Made by a program: the position numbers and the translations under genes
Notes under the pieces: model-generated
The model's database searches: none
What the model saw: only the letters and a program-made list of their open reading frames with translations
Told to the model about the DNA's origin: nothing
Assembly: GCA_022826045.1 (NCBI GenBank)
Contig: JAJDVQ010000058.1
Location: forward strand, 1-64,000
DNA from: Acidimicrobiia bacterium
GTDB taxonomy: Bacteria > Actinomycetota > Acidimicrobiia > Acidimicrobiales > Poriferisodalaceae
Length of the DNA stretch: 64,000 nt
Direction: 5' to 3'
Shown here: positions 55,299 to 63,102 of the stretch, one piece after another
Numbering within the stretch: the first letter of the stretch is position 1
How the letters are laid out: every line of letters starts with the position of its first letter

Positions 55299-57884
55299 GT
55301 GACGCCTCTGACCGACAGCTCGCCCGACGCCAACCCCTACCGGCTGCCGCGCGACGTGCACCCCGTCCGCTACGACATCCTCATCGAGCCGGACCTCGAG
55401 GCTGCACGGTTCGTCGGCGAAGTCAGCATCGACGCCAAGGTGCATGCGTCGATCGGCAGCGTCACCCTCAACGCCGCAGAGCTCGAGTGCACCGATGCGA
55501 CCCTGCGCCAGGGCGACAGGACCGTCAGGGCCGAGATCTCGTTCGATCCCGACACCGAGCGGATGATGCTGCGACCCGCCGACGGCAGCCGGCTCGAACC
55601 CGGCGACCTCCGGATCGCATGCACGTTCGCCGGCGTGCTCAACGACCAGCTCCGAGGCTTCTACCGGTCCACGTTCGTCGACGAGGCCGGCGAGACCCAC
55701 ACCATCGCGACGACCCAGTTCGAGTCCACGAACGCCCGGCGGGCATTCCCGTGCTTCGACGAGCCCGACCTCAAGGCAGTCTTCGGCGTCACGATGATCG
55801 TGCCTGCCGGCCTCATGGCAGTCAGCTGCGGGGAGGTGGTGTCGTCAGAAACCCTGCCTGACGGCCGTCGGCGCGACACCTTCGCCGACACCATGCAGAT
55901 GTCCACCTACCTCATGGCCTTCATCGTCGGCGACCTCGAGGCCACCGATCCCGTCGACGTGGGCGGCGTGCCGCTGCGCATCGTGCATGCGCGGGGCAAG
56001 TCGGCCCTGACGAGCTTCGGGCTGGAAGCCGGGGCCTTCGCGCTGGCATGGCTCGTGGACTACTACGGCATCGACTACCCGGGCACCAAGGTGGACCTCA
56101 TCGCCGTGCCGGACTTTGCCTTCGGCGCGATGGAGAACATGGGCGCCATCACCTTCCGCGAGACGCTGCTGCTGGCCGACCCGCAGAAGGCCACCACCGC
56201 GGAGCTGCTGCGCATCGTCGACGTGGTGGCCCACGAGCTCGCGCACATGTGGTTCGGCAATCTCGTGACGATGGACTGGTGGAACGGCATCTGGCTGAAG
56301 GAGGCGTTCGCCACCTTCATGCAGGTGGCCGCCACCGATGCCTTCCGGCCCGAGTGGAAGCGCTGGGACGAGTTCTGCATCGAGCGGGGTGCGGCGTTCG
56401 ATGTCGACGCGCTCAGCACCACCCGGCCCGTCGAGTACGAGGTGATCTCGCCAGCCGACGCCGAGGGCATGTACGACGTGCTGACCTACGAGAAGGGCGC
56501 GGCGGTCGTGCGCATGCTCGAGCAGTACCTCGGCCCTGATCGGTTCGCGGTCGGCGTGCAGCACTACCTCGAGCGCCACAGCTACGCCAACACCACCACG
56601 ACCGATCTGTGGGATGCGCTGGAGACCTCCAGCGGCGAGCCGGTGCGATCGGTCATGGACGGCTGGATCTTCAAGGGCGGCTACCCGATCCTGTCCGTCG
56701 AGCGCCACCCCGACGGGCTGAAGGTTTCCCAGCAGCGGTTCACCTACGGCGGCGACGCTCCGAACGCCGCGAGCGCTGAGCAGGGCGACAGCGAGTTGTG
56801 GAGCGTGCCGGTCATGGTGCGTGCCCAGCTCGCCGGGACCGGCACTGCCGAGCGACGGTTCCTGCTCTCGGGCGCCTCGACGGTGGTCGACTTGGGCGGG
56901 CCGGTCTCCTGGGCGGTCGTCAACTCGGGCGGGCACGGCTACTACCGGGTTCGCTACGGCGGCGATCTGCTCGGGGCAGTGGCACGTCAGGCCCTCGAAG
57001 TGCTCGACCCCATCGAGCGCTACGGGCTGGTGGACGACACCTACGCAGCCGTCGTCGCAGGCGACGCCAGCGCAGCCGAGTTCATCGAGCTCGTCACCGA
57101 CCTGGGCCTCGAGACCGACCTGCACGTGTGGCAGCGAATGATCGGGGGCCTCAAGGGACTGCACGCCATCGCGGCGCCGTCCGGCAGGGCCGCTCTGGAG
57201 GTGCTGATCCGGGACCTGGCAACGACCGCGCTCGGCGTGCTGGGATTCGAGCCCCAGCCGGGCGAGCCGGATCTCGACCGGGAGCTGCGCGGGGTGCTGT
57301 TCGAAGCCGCAGGCGGCCGCGGCCGTGACGAGCTGGTGCGCACCCGCGCACGCGAGATCTTCGAGACGTCCATCGGCAACGGCGCTGCGGTCGAGCCGAA
57401 TCTGGCGGCTGCAGCCGTACTGGTCGCAGCGGCGGCGGGCGACCAGACCGACTACGAGCGGATGATCGATCTCTATCGCTCAGCAGATACCCCCCAGAGC
57501 GAATTGCGCTACCTGGGAGCACTGCTGGGATTCGAGCCGCGCGACCTGTTCGAGCGCACGCTCGAGCTGATCGCCACCGAGGTGCGCACCCAGAACGCCC
57601 CCTACATGCTGGGGGCTGCCATGACACATCTGGACTGGGGTCCCGTGGCGTGGAAGTTCGTTCGCGACCAGTGGGACGAGCTGACCAGCCGCTTCCCGCA
57701 GAACTCCATCCCGCGCATGGTCGGCGGCATACGCGGCCTGAGCACCCGTGAGCTCGCCGCCGAGGTCGAGGCGTTCTTCGCCGAACACGAGGTGCCGCAG
57801 GGCGCGCTCACCGTCGCCCAGCACATCGAGAAGATGTGGGTGAATGTCCGGCTGCGCGAGCGCGAGAGCGCCCGCATCGGCTGA
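55299..57884 (+). CDS. pepN: M1-family aminopeptidase
   Basis: An 861-residue zinc aminopeptidase of cytoplasmic type (no signal). The substrate N-terminus motif is FGAMENMGAIT, and the zinc site HELAHMW with the third ligand Glu in LKEAFATF, 18 residues on. The catalytic Tyr lies in the following YEKGAAVVRML. The C-terminal ERAP1-like helical domain (~520-860) is complete. The 42-residue membrane peptide overlaps its stop by 1 nt. Confidence 0.94.
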   Translation: MTPLTDSSPDANPYRLPRDVHPVRYDILIEPDLEAARFVGEVSIDAKVHASIGSVTLNAAELECTDATLRQGDRTVRAEISFDPDTERMMLRPADGSRLEPGDLRIACTFAGVLNDQLRGFYRSTFVDEAGETHTIATTQFESTNARRAFPCFDEPDLKAVFGVTMIVPAGLMAVSCGEVVSSETLPDGRRRDTFADTMQMSTYLMAFIVGDLEATDPVDVGGVPLRIVHARGKSALTSFGLEAGAFALAWLVDYYGIDYPGTKVDLIAVPDFAFGAMENMGAITFRETLLLADPQKATTAELLRIVDVVAHELAHMWFGNLVTMDWWNGIWLKEAFATFMQVAATDAFRPEWKRWDEFCIERGAAFDVDALSTTRPVEYEVISPADAEGMYDVLTYEKGAAVVRMLEQYLGPDRFAVGVQHYLERHSYANTTTTDLWDALETSSGEPVRSVMDGWIFKGGYPILSVERHPDGLKVSQQRFTYGGDAPNAASAEQGDSELWSVPVMVRAQLAGTGTAERRFLLSGASTVVDLGGPVSWAVVNSGGHGYYRVRYGGDLLGAVARQALEVLDPIERYGLVDDTYAAVVAGDASAAEFIELVTDLGLETDLHVWQRMIGGLKGLHAIAAPSGRAALEVLIRDLATTALGVLGFEPQPGEPDLDRELRGVLFEAAGGRGRDELVRTRAREIFETSIGNGAAVEPNLAAAAVLVAAAAGDQTDYERMIDLYRSADTPQSELRYLGALLGFEPRDLFERTLELIATEVRTQNAPYMLGAAMTHLDWGPVAWKFVRDQWDELTSRFPQNSIPRMVGGIRGLSTRELAAEVEAFFAEHEVPQGALTVAQHIEKMWVNVRLRERESARIG

Positions 57885-58012
57885 TGTTCGGTCGGCCACC
57901 GCGGCGGCCGATGCGGCCGGGCGACGAGGTGTGGCTGTCCGTTCGAGCTCTCGCTGCCGCCGCAGCGCTGCTGGCTGCGGTGATCTACTGGGCCGTCGTC
58001 ATCGTCGACTAG
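57884..58012 (+). CDS. Small single-pass membrane protein
   Basis: A 42-residue peptide: a basic N-terminus (MFGRPPRRPMRPGDEVW), then a hydrophobic stretch ALAAAAALLAAVIYWAVVIV ending with Asp. Its ATG overlaps the pepN stop (TGATG), so it would be translated by reinitiation. Its tail overlaps the 3' end of the convergent ctaG by 14 bp. I do not recognise it. Small membrane subunits near oxidase assembly genes are common, but a role here is guesswork. Confidence 0.5.
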   Translation: MFGRPPRRPMRPGDEVWLSVRALAAAAALLAAVIYWAVVIVD

Positions 58013-58847
58013 CGGGCGCCGGGCTGTCCCTGCGCGCTTCGTCAGCCCAGCGCAGCATCATCGCGACGATCGCTCCCCACACGATCGGGATGCCGCCCAG
58101 CTTCATGATGAGCCCTGCCATCTGCTGATCAGTCGCTGCGTCGAGGCCGTAGAAGCGCGGCGCCAGCTCGTAGGTGGCGTAGAGGGGGAAGCCTGCAAAG
58201 GTGAGGAACCCAGCCGGAACCGCCGGCACGACGCCGAGCGCGAGGAACAGGTACACCATCTTTCCGGGATAGTGCTGCAGTCGATGCTCGACGAGCGGAG
58301 AGCAGATCGGCAGCCACACGACCACCCCGGAGATCAGCCACACCACGTCCATGACGAACGACCCCGCCTGGTTCGCCCGCAGCGTGTCGGTTGTCCATGG
58401 CGAGTGCGTCGCCACCAGGCAGGCGTTGAACGCAAGACCGGCGAAGACCGGCTGGGTCAGCCGGGTCATGAACCGGTACAGGCGCAGCTTCGCCAGGATC
58501 CGCCGTGCCATCGGCTCGGGCGTGCCGAGCACCAGCAGCGGTGCCGCGATCAGCGTGTACAGCATGAACTGCGCCATGTGCGCCGACGCCAGGTAGCCCG
58601 CGCCGAGAACGCCGAGCGGCCAGTCCGAGGCCAGCCAGAACGCCACCACCCCGGCCCCGAAGAACCACGCCTGCCGCCGGTGCAGCGCAGCCGACGCTGA
58701 GTCCAGCGACAGCGCATGGGACTGGCGGATGCGGCGTCGAGCCCACACATAGGGCACGGCGATGGCTGCCGACGCGGCCCACACGCCGGGATAGGCGCGC
58801 CAAGCCCATGTCCAAGGCTCCTGCAGCGCCGAGCACCAGAACCGCAC
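57999..58847 (-). CDS. ctaG: Cytochrome c oxidase assembly protein, caa3-type CtaG
   Basis: A 282-residue membrane protein with seven or so hydrophobic segments, of the caa3_CtaG family. Features are RRRQAWFFGAGVVAFWLAS-like early segment, YLASAHMAQFMLYTLIAAPL with the His, LVATHSPWTTD, and FPLYATYELAPRFYGLDAAT. The family helps insert copper into the oxidase. The GTG at 58847 follows the SCO stop by 2 bp: one operon. Confidence 0.88.
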   Translation of the reverse strand: MRFWCSALQEPWTWAWRAYPGVWAASAAIAVPYVWARRRIRQSHALSLDSASAALHRRQAWFFGAGVVAFWLASDWPLGVLGAGYLASAHMAQFMLYTLIAAPLLVLGTPEPMARRILAKLRLYRFMTRLTQPVFAGLAFNACLVATHSPWTTDTLRANQAGSFVMDVVWLISGVVVWLPICSPLVEHRLQHYPGKMVYLFLALGVVPAVPAGFLTFAGFPLYATYELAPRFYGLDAATDQQMAGLIMKLGGIPIVWGAIVAMMLRWADEARRDSPAPASRR

Positions 58848-58849
58848 GA

Positions 58850-59536
58850 CTACAAGCCTGCTTCGGCGGGATCGCCCGGATCAATGCCCGCCAGGATCGG
58901 CAGGTCGTGATCGAATTCGGATTGCCGGGTGGGATAGGGGTACTGCGCGTAGCCCCAGCCGTTGGGGGCAAATGCGAAGACGCGGCCGTCGTGGGCGACG
59001 TCGTAGGCGCCGTGGTCGTGCGTCATTGACCCGTGCGATTCGGCGCCCTCACCGTGTTCGGTCGTGGCGGTGGGGAACACTTTGAGCGACGCCAGCGATC
59101 CGAGCGCGTTCTGCAGCTCGGTCAGCTGCTCTTCGCTCTGCGGGACGATGCCGACGAATTCTGTGCTGAATTGGTCGAGGTAGGCACGGAGTATCTGGGG
59201 CGAGTCCCGGTCGGGGTCGACGGTCACTGCGATGACCTGCACATTGCCGGGCGCCCCTGGGCGCCCCAGCACGCTGGCGAGCTGCGCCATCTGGACCCCG
59301 CAGATGTCTGGGCAGTTCGTGAAGAGCTGGTACACGAGTCGCACCTGCCCCTCTGTGTCGTCCGCCAGGTGGAATTCGTTGCCTGAGGTGTCGGTGAGCT
59401 CCATCTGGGGAATCTCTCGCAGCTGCGAGGGGGCCACGGCGAGGCCTTCGTATCGCGACTCGGTCTCGTCCGCAGACGCGCACGCGGCCGACGCGAGCCC
59501 CACCACCAGCAGGCACGCGAAGACTCGACCCAGCAT
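58850..59536 (-). CDS. SCO1/SenC-family copper chaperone lipoprotein
   Basis: A 228-residue thioredoxin-fold protein. The signal peptide ends in a lipobox (ASAACAS, Cys19). The copper site is FTNCPDICGVQMAQL (CxxxC), and the distal His is likely in YDVAHDGRVFAF. A His-rich loop (HGEGAESHGSMTHDHG) lies just before it and could bind extra metal. It would hand copper to cytochrome oxidase together with CtaG. The ATG at 59536 is preferred to the open frame up to 59647, which runs into the tRNA. Confidence 0.9.
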   Translation of the reverse strand: MLGRVFACLLVVGLASAACASADETESRYEGLAVAPSQLREIPQMELTDTSGNEFHLADDTEGQVRLVYQLFTNCPDICGVQMAQLASVLGRPGAPGNVQVIAVTVDPDRDSPQILRAYLDQFSTEFVGIVPQSEEQLTELQNALGSLASLKVFPTATTEHGEGAESHGSMTHDHGAYDVAHDGRVFAFAPNGWGYAQYPYPTRQSEFDHDLPILAGIDPGDPAEAGL

Positions 59537-59589
59537 CGAGGGCCCCCGTGCGAGCCGGAACGCCACCGAGCGGCCCCTGAGGCTCAATG

Positions 59590-59662
59590 TGGAGGTGAGG
59601 GGAATCGAACCCCTGGCCTCTTCGATGCGACCGAAGCGCTCTACCAACTGAGCTACACCCCC
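59590..59662 (-). tRNA. tRNA-Ala (anticodon CGC)
   Basis: A 73-nt cloverleaf on the minus strand. The acceptor stem is GGGGGTG pairing with CACCTCC and carries the G3:U70 wobble, the alanine identity element. D arm GCTC/GAGC, anticodon stem CTTCG/CGAAG with loop GTCGCAT (anticodon CGC, U33 present), T arm with GTTCGAT. No CCA is encoded; the next bases are CAT. Confidence 0.95.
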
Positions 59663-59698
59663 TGACGGGCGGGGCCGAATATACCTGCGGCTGTCGCC

Positions 59699-59779
59699 GT
59701 GCCTATTCGTTCGCCATCCGGCGCTGTGCCTATTCGTTCGCCATCCGGCGCCGTGCCTATTCGTTCGCCATCCGGCGAA
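59699..59779. repeat. Three 27-bp tandem repeats
   Basis: Three adjacent copies (59699-59725, 59726-59752, 59753-59779) differ only at their last bases. The third is the 3' end of the membrane-protein gene, including its stop codon; the others are copies of that end placed downstream. Confidence 0.95.
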
Positions 59780-60275
59780 TCATCGTCACCGTCGACGAGG
59801 TGCTCTGGTCTCGCAGCGGCAGGTAGTGGACCTCAGCGGTCGGCGCGGCTCGTCGTCGGCGCACTACCAAACCGGCATACGAGGCGGTGAGCCCGAGCAT
59901 GCAAACGAATGCACCGAACGCCCACAGCGAACCGGTCGCCAGCGTGCCGGCCAACGTCACCAGCATGCACAGCGCAAGCAGCGATCCGATGTCTCGTCGG
60001 CGGACTGCTGCTTGCTGCGGTGTCGTGGGCATCGTCGTGGAGGGGCCGACCCGACGCCGTGCAGTACCGGGCTGCAATTCGCCGACGTCCTTCGGACGCT
60101 GTCGCTGTGAGTGACCAGCCGCAGCGGGTACCGACCGACCGAGCGAGTCAAGCTGCTGCCTGAATCGGTCGAGCGATGAAGCTGCCCGGCGTCGCGGCCG
60201 GATCAAACGAGCGACATCGGGTGCCAAGACCACGATCCAAGCGACTGCCAGGAGCACCAAGACCAGTTGTGTCAC
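59757..60275 (-). CDS. Two-domain small membrane protein, unrecognised
   Basis: A ~172-residue protein. An N-terminal segment VTQLVLVLLAVAWIVVLAPD is followed by a basic stretch (RLIRPRRR) and a linker, then a pair of hydrophobic segments (LLALCMLVTLAGTLATGSLW and FGAFVCMLGLTASYAGLVV) and another basic stretch. This N-terminal and C-terminal layout recalls actinobacterial membrane proteins found near moeA, but I cannot name a family. The GTG at 60275 begins right at the first membrane segment. Its last codons are triplicated downstream. Confidence 0.6.
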   Translation of the reverse strand: MTQLVLVLLAVAWIVVLAPDVARLIRPRRRAASSLDRFRQQLDSLGRSVPAAAGHSQRQRPKDVGELQPGTARRRVGPSTTMPTTPQQAAVRRRDIGSLLALCMLVTLAGTLATGSLWAFGAFVCMLGLTASYAGLVVRRRRAAPTAEVHYLPLRDQSTSSTVTMIRRMANE

Positions 60276-60381
60276 GCAACACCTGCCTCGCCGACGGGCC
60301 TGCCCACACAGGGTGCCACCCCGTGCGCGCCACAACACGCATTACCACTGCGCAAGGACAGCCAGAGACTAGATGATTGGT

Positions 60382-60471
60382 TCCAAGGGGGTTGATGGCG
60401 CGGGGAGCACGCATACCTCGCCGGAGAAATGACACTCGTGTCAGGCCTACCCCCGCTGGCGCGGGGAGCAC
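60382..60471 (-). CRISPR. Relic type I-E CRISPR array: two repeats, one spacer
   Basis: Read on the minus strand, a 29-nt repeat at 60471-60443 starts GTGCTCCCCGCGCCAGCGGG and can fold by CCCCGC/GCGGGG pairing, as type I-E repeats do. A 32-nt spacer follows (60442-60411). A second repeat (60410-60382) keeps the first 15 nt exactly and has a diverged second half, as terminal repeats usually do. The period of 61 nt is exact for type I-E. No cas gene is in the window. Confidence 0.7.
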
Positions 60472-60571
60472 TCGGACGGATCGCGCGAGATGCACCGAAA
60501 ATCATTTGAGTGCGCCGAACTGATGACTGTACGTTCGGGGGTGCATCGCGAGAGGAACGGCGGGAGGGCGC

Positions 60572-61120
60572 ATGGCTACCATTCAGACTGTGCAGGAGCA
60601 GCCCGCTGCAACAGACACGGCCAGCGAGACAGACAACCCCGACAGTGCGGCCGAATCCCGAGTGCCGACGAGCGGGCGCGACAGCGGCGTGGGCAGCACG
60701 CAACCGCCGCCGATTTCCGGTTCGCGCACCCGTCAGCGCCGGGCTCTCTTCGGCCCGACGGCGGCTGTCACGATCATCGCCGCGCTGATCGCGTCCATGA
60801 CACTGGCATCTGTCACAGCATTCAACACGCTCCGCTCCGACATCATCTCCGTACGGACCGAACTGCGAGACGAGATCAGGTCGGTGGAAACCGGTCTGCG
60901 AGACGAGATTGCAGCGGTCCGGACCGAGCTGCGAGACGAGATCGGATCGGCGGAAACCGGCTTGCGAGCCGAGATGCGAGCCGAGATCGGGTCTCTGCGG
61001 ACCGAACTGCATGACTTCCGGACCGAGGTCGGTGCAGTGCTGCTCGATCATGCCGAACGCCTCGCGCGCATCGAAGCCCTGCTCCTGAACGGCACCGCCG
61101 GCTCGAGCCAGCAGTCCTGA
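60572..61120 (+). CDS. Single-pass membrane protein with 11-residue coiled-coil repeats
   Basis: A 182-residue protein: a Ser/Thr/Pro-rich hydrophilic N-terminus (~1-58), one membrane segment (AAVTIIAALIASMTLASVTA, ~63-83), then a coiled coil built on an 11-residue period. Units begin RTELRDEIRSV, ETGLRDEIAAV, RTELRDEIGSA and ETGLRAEMRAE. A short helix (HAERLARIEALLL) ends it. An 11-residue period gives a nearly straight, slightly right-handed coiled coil. Similar proteins are frequent in bacteria without known function. GGCGGGAGG precedes the ATG, and TACGTT further upstream may be a -10. Confidence 0.7.
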   Translation: MATIQTVQEQPAATDTASETDNPDSAAESRVPTSGRDSGVGSTQPPPISGSRTRQRRALFGPTAAVTIIAALIASMTLASVTAFNTLRSDIISVRTELRDEIRSVETGLRDEIAAVRTELRDEIGSAETGLRAEMRAEIGSLRTELHDFRTEVGAVLLDHAERLARIEALLLNGTAGSSQQS

Positions 61121-61164
61121 GCACCGGCCCCAGCCCTGCTCCGGCGGGTGCGCACTCGTGCTGA

Positions 61165-61536
61165 ATGCGGCAGCCTGTGGGCTCAAATATTCGCATTCTC
61201 GGTGTCCTCTTCGGCGGCACCGGCGATGAGCTCGCTGTGGGAGAACTCTCCGTGCGTGCCGGGGTTGCGCAAGCTACTGCGGGCCGCGAGGTCGCTCGCC
61301 TCGAACAGCACGGTCTCGCGAAGACGCGCGCTCTGGGCCGCAACTTGACAAGGGAGCGTCCGACAGTCCTCCACCTGCCAGCACGCACACTCACCCACTA
61401 CGACCACCAGCCCCTTGGAGCCAATCATCTAGTCCCCCAGTTCCAGCCGGGCGAGGGCGCGAACGTTCTCAGAAGGGCCGCAGTTCACGCGTCACCCGAG
61501 CTACTCCCCGGCTTCGACGCGGCGGTACGTGCCTGA
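61165..61536 (+). pseudogene. Winged-helix fragment of a nucleotidyltransferase-type regulator
   Basis: Residues ~9-62 (ILGVLFGGTGDELAVGEL, then RAGVAQATAGREVARLEQHG) read as the winged-helix DNA-binding front of proteins that continue into a nucleotidyltransferase domain. After GRNL (near 61347) the family match ends, and the rest of the frame is unrelated and runs over the right inverted repeat and into the convergent moaC 3' end. It is probably a truncated gene; a short standalone HTH protein cannot be excluded. Confidence 0.5.
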
Positions 61537-61989
61537 CTTCCCGCCTGTCTTCTCCCACAGGGTCAGGTCGCCGATGACCATCGAACGGTCGGCGGATTTG
61601 CACATGTCGTAGATGGTCAGCGCTGCTATCGAGCACGCGGTCATCGCTTCCATCTCCACGCCGGTGCGATCCACCGTCTCGACTTGCGCTTCGATCTCGA
61701 TCCAGGTGTCGGCAATCTCGAAGTTCACATACACCGCGCCGACGAGCAGGGGGTGGCAGAGGGGGATGAGGTCCGGAGCGCGCTTGGCGGCCTGGATGCC
61801 GGCCACCCGGGCGACCGCGATGACGTCCCCCTTGGCGATCGCGCCGCGGGCGACCAGCGACGCTGTCTCGGCTGCCATGTGCACACGGCATCGGGCGATG
61901 GCCCGCCGGTGCGTGGCCTCCTTCGGCGTCACATCGACCATGCGTGCCCGGCCGAGCGGATCGAGGTGAGTGAATGGTGACTCGGTCAT
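61501..61989 (-). CDS. moaC: Cyclic pyranopterin monophosphate synthase
   Basis: A 162-residue enzyme that turns the MoaA product into cyclic pyranopterin monophosphate. Motifs are MVDVTPKEATHRRAIA, IQAAKRAPDLIPLCHPL and the active-site VDRTGVEMEAMTACSIAALTIYDM, ending with a Lys pair (KTGGKSGTY). It lies 37 bp downstream of moaA and is the last gene of the moeA-moaA-moaC order. Confidence 0.95.
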   Translation of the reverse strand: MTESPFTHLDPLGRARMVDVTPKEATHRRAIARCRVHMAAETASLVARGAIAKGDVIAVARVAGIQAAKRAPDLIPLCHPLLVGAVYVNFEIADTWIEIEAQVETVDRTGVEMEAMTACSIAALTIYDMCKSADRSMVIGDLTLWEKTGGKSGTYRRVEAGE

Positions 61990-62026
61990 GCCCTCAGCCG
62001 CCCCTGGGTTTGATGGTCGGCGGCCA

Positions 62027-63055
62027 TCAGCCGCCGATCTGGCTCATCGTGCGCTTCGGTCGGATGAAGTTGACCTGCCCGATCGAGTGGCCGGCCCACT
62101 TGGCGCCGACCGCACCTCGGATCGCGTCAGCGAGCCGGTCGTCCAGCTCGTCGCCCGCTGCGCCGCTGCGAAGGATCTCGCGCATGTCGAACTCGTCGAG
62201 CGCGAACAGGCAGGTGCGGAACTGGCCCTCCGCCGTCAGTCGCACCCGGTCGCAGTTGTCACAGAACGGCTTGGTGACGCTGGCGATCACACCGACCTGC
62301 CCGCCGCCGTCGAGGTAGCGATAACGCTCGGCAGGCTCGTTGGCTCGCTGGACCGGTTCGGTCGGGAACACCTCCGAGATCGTCGCCAGGATCTCGTCCG
62401 CGGGCACCACCACCGCCGACGTCCAGACGTCGCCGGCCTCGAGCGGCATGAACTCGATGAATCGGACTTCGATGCCGCGCTCGCGCCCGAACCGGGCAAA
62501 GTCGATGACCTCGTCATCGTTGATGCCGCTCATCATGACGGTGTTGATCTTGGTCGGCGCGAGCCCGGCGTCGATGGCTGCGTCGATGCCGTCGAGGACC
62601 CGGTCCAGCTCGTCCCGGCGGGTCAACTCCAAGAACCGGTCACGCCGCAGCGAGTCGAGGCTGATGTTGATGCGCGACAGTCCCGCGTCTGCCAGCGGCC
62701 TGGCATGCATGCGCAAGGTGGCGCCGTTGGTCGTCAACGCCACGTCGACGCCCAGAGCGGCGAGACGTTCCACCAACTGCGGCAGATGCGCCCGCACCAA
62801 GGGCTCCCCTCCGGTCAGCCGGATGCTCTCGAAGCCGAAACGCTCCACGCAGACCTTGGCGAAGCGCTCGATCTCCTCGAAGCTGAGGATCTCCGAACGC
62901 GGCAGCCACGTCATGCCCTCCGCAGGCATGCAGTACTGGCAGCGGAAATTGCACCTGTCGGTGACAGAGATGCGCAGGTCGCCCACGACTCTGCCGAACG
63001 GATCGACAAGATCCGCCGGTCGAGTCTGAACGAGAGCGCCCGCTGCACCATTCAT
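62027..63055 (-). CDS. moaA: GTP 3',8-cyclase
   Basis: A 342-residue radical SAM enzyme, the first step of molybdenum cofactor synthesis. The N-terminal cluster motif is CNFRCQYC, with RLTGGEPLVR for SAM. The C-terminal cluster region is CDNCDRVRLTAEGQFRTC, and the required GG end is QIGG. The ATG at 63055 has TACGCT 7 nt upstream; the frame is open to 63196. Confidence 0.95.
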   Translation of the reverse strand: MNGAAGALVQTRPADLVDPFGRVVGDLRISVTDRCNFRCQYCMPAEGMTWLPRSEILSFEEIERFAKVCVERFGFESIRLTGGEPLVRAHLPQLVERLAALGVDVALTTNGATLRMHARPLADAGLSRINISLDSLRRDRFLELTRRDELDRVLDGIDAAIDAGLAPTKINTVMMSGINDDEVIDFARFGRERGIEVRFIEFMPLEAGDVWTSAVVVPADEILATISEVFPTEPVQRANEPAERYRYLDGGGQVGVIASVTKPFCDNCDRVRLTAEGQFRTCLFALDEFDMREILRSGAAGDELDDRLADAIRGAVGAKWAGHSIGQVNFIRPKRTMSQIGG

Positions 63056-63062
63056 CGATGTG

Positions 63063-63068
63063 AGCGTA
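63063..63068 (-). promoter_or_regulatory. -10 hexamer of moaA
   Basis: TACGCT on the minus strand, 7 nt before the ATG at 63055. Confidence 0.45.
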
Positions 63069-63102
63069 CCCAGTTGCCTGCTCACGGTACGCCGGAGTGA
63101 CC

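Larger units (their letters stand above)
60367..61434. repeat. 24-bp inverted repeats bounding a 1.07-kb segment
   Basis: The left copy is 60367-60390 and the right 61411-61434, in opposite orientation, with one mismatch in 24 bp. They enclose the coiled-coil membrane gene and the start of a winged-helix fragment. No transposase is present and I see no clear target duplication. The left copy overlaps the diverged half of the terminal CRISPR repeat by 9 bp. Confidence 0.6.

Noticed and set aside
60367-61434. Reading the inverted repeats as the ends of an insertion sequence.
   Set aside because: No transposase-like frame and no evident target-site duplication; kept only as an inverted repeat of unknown origin.
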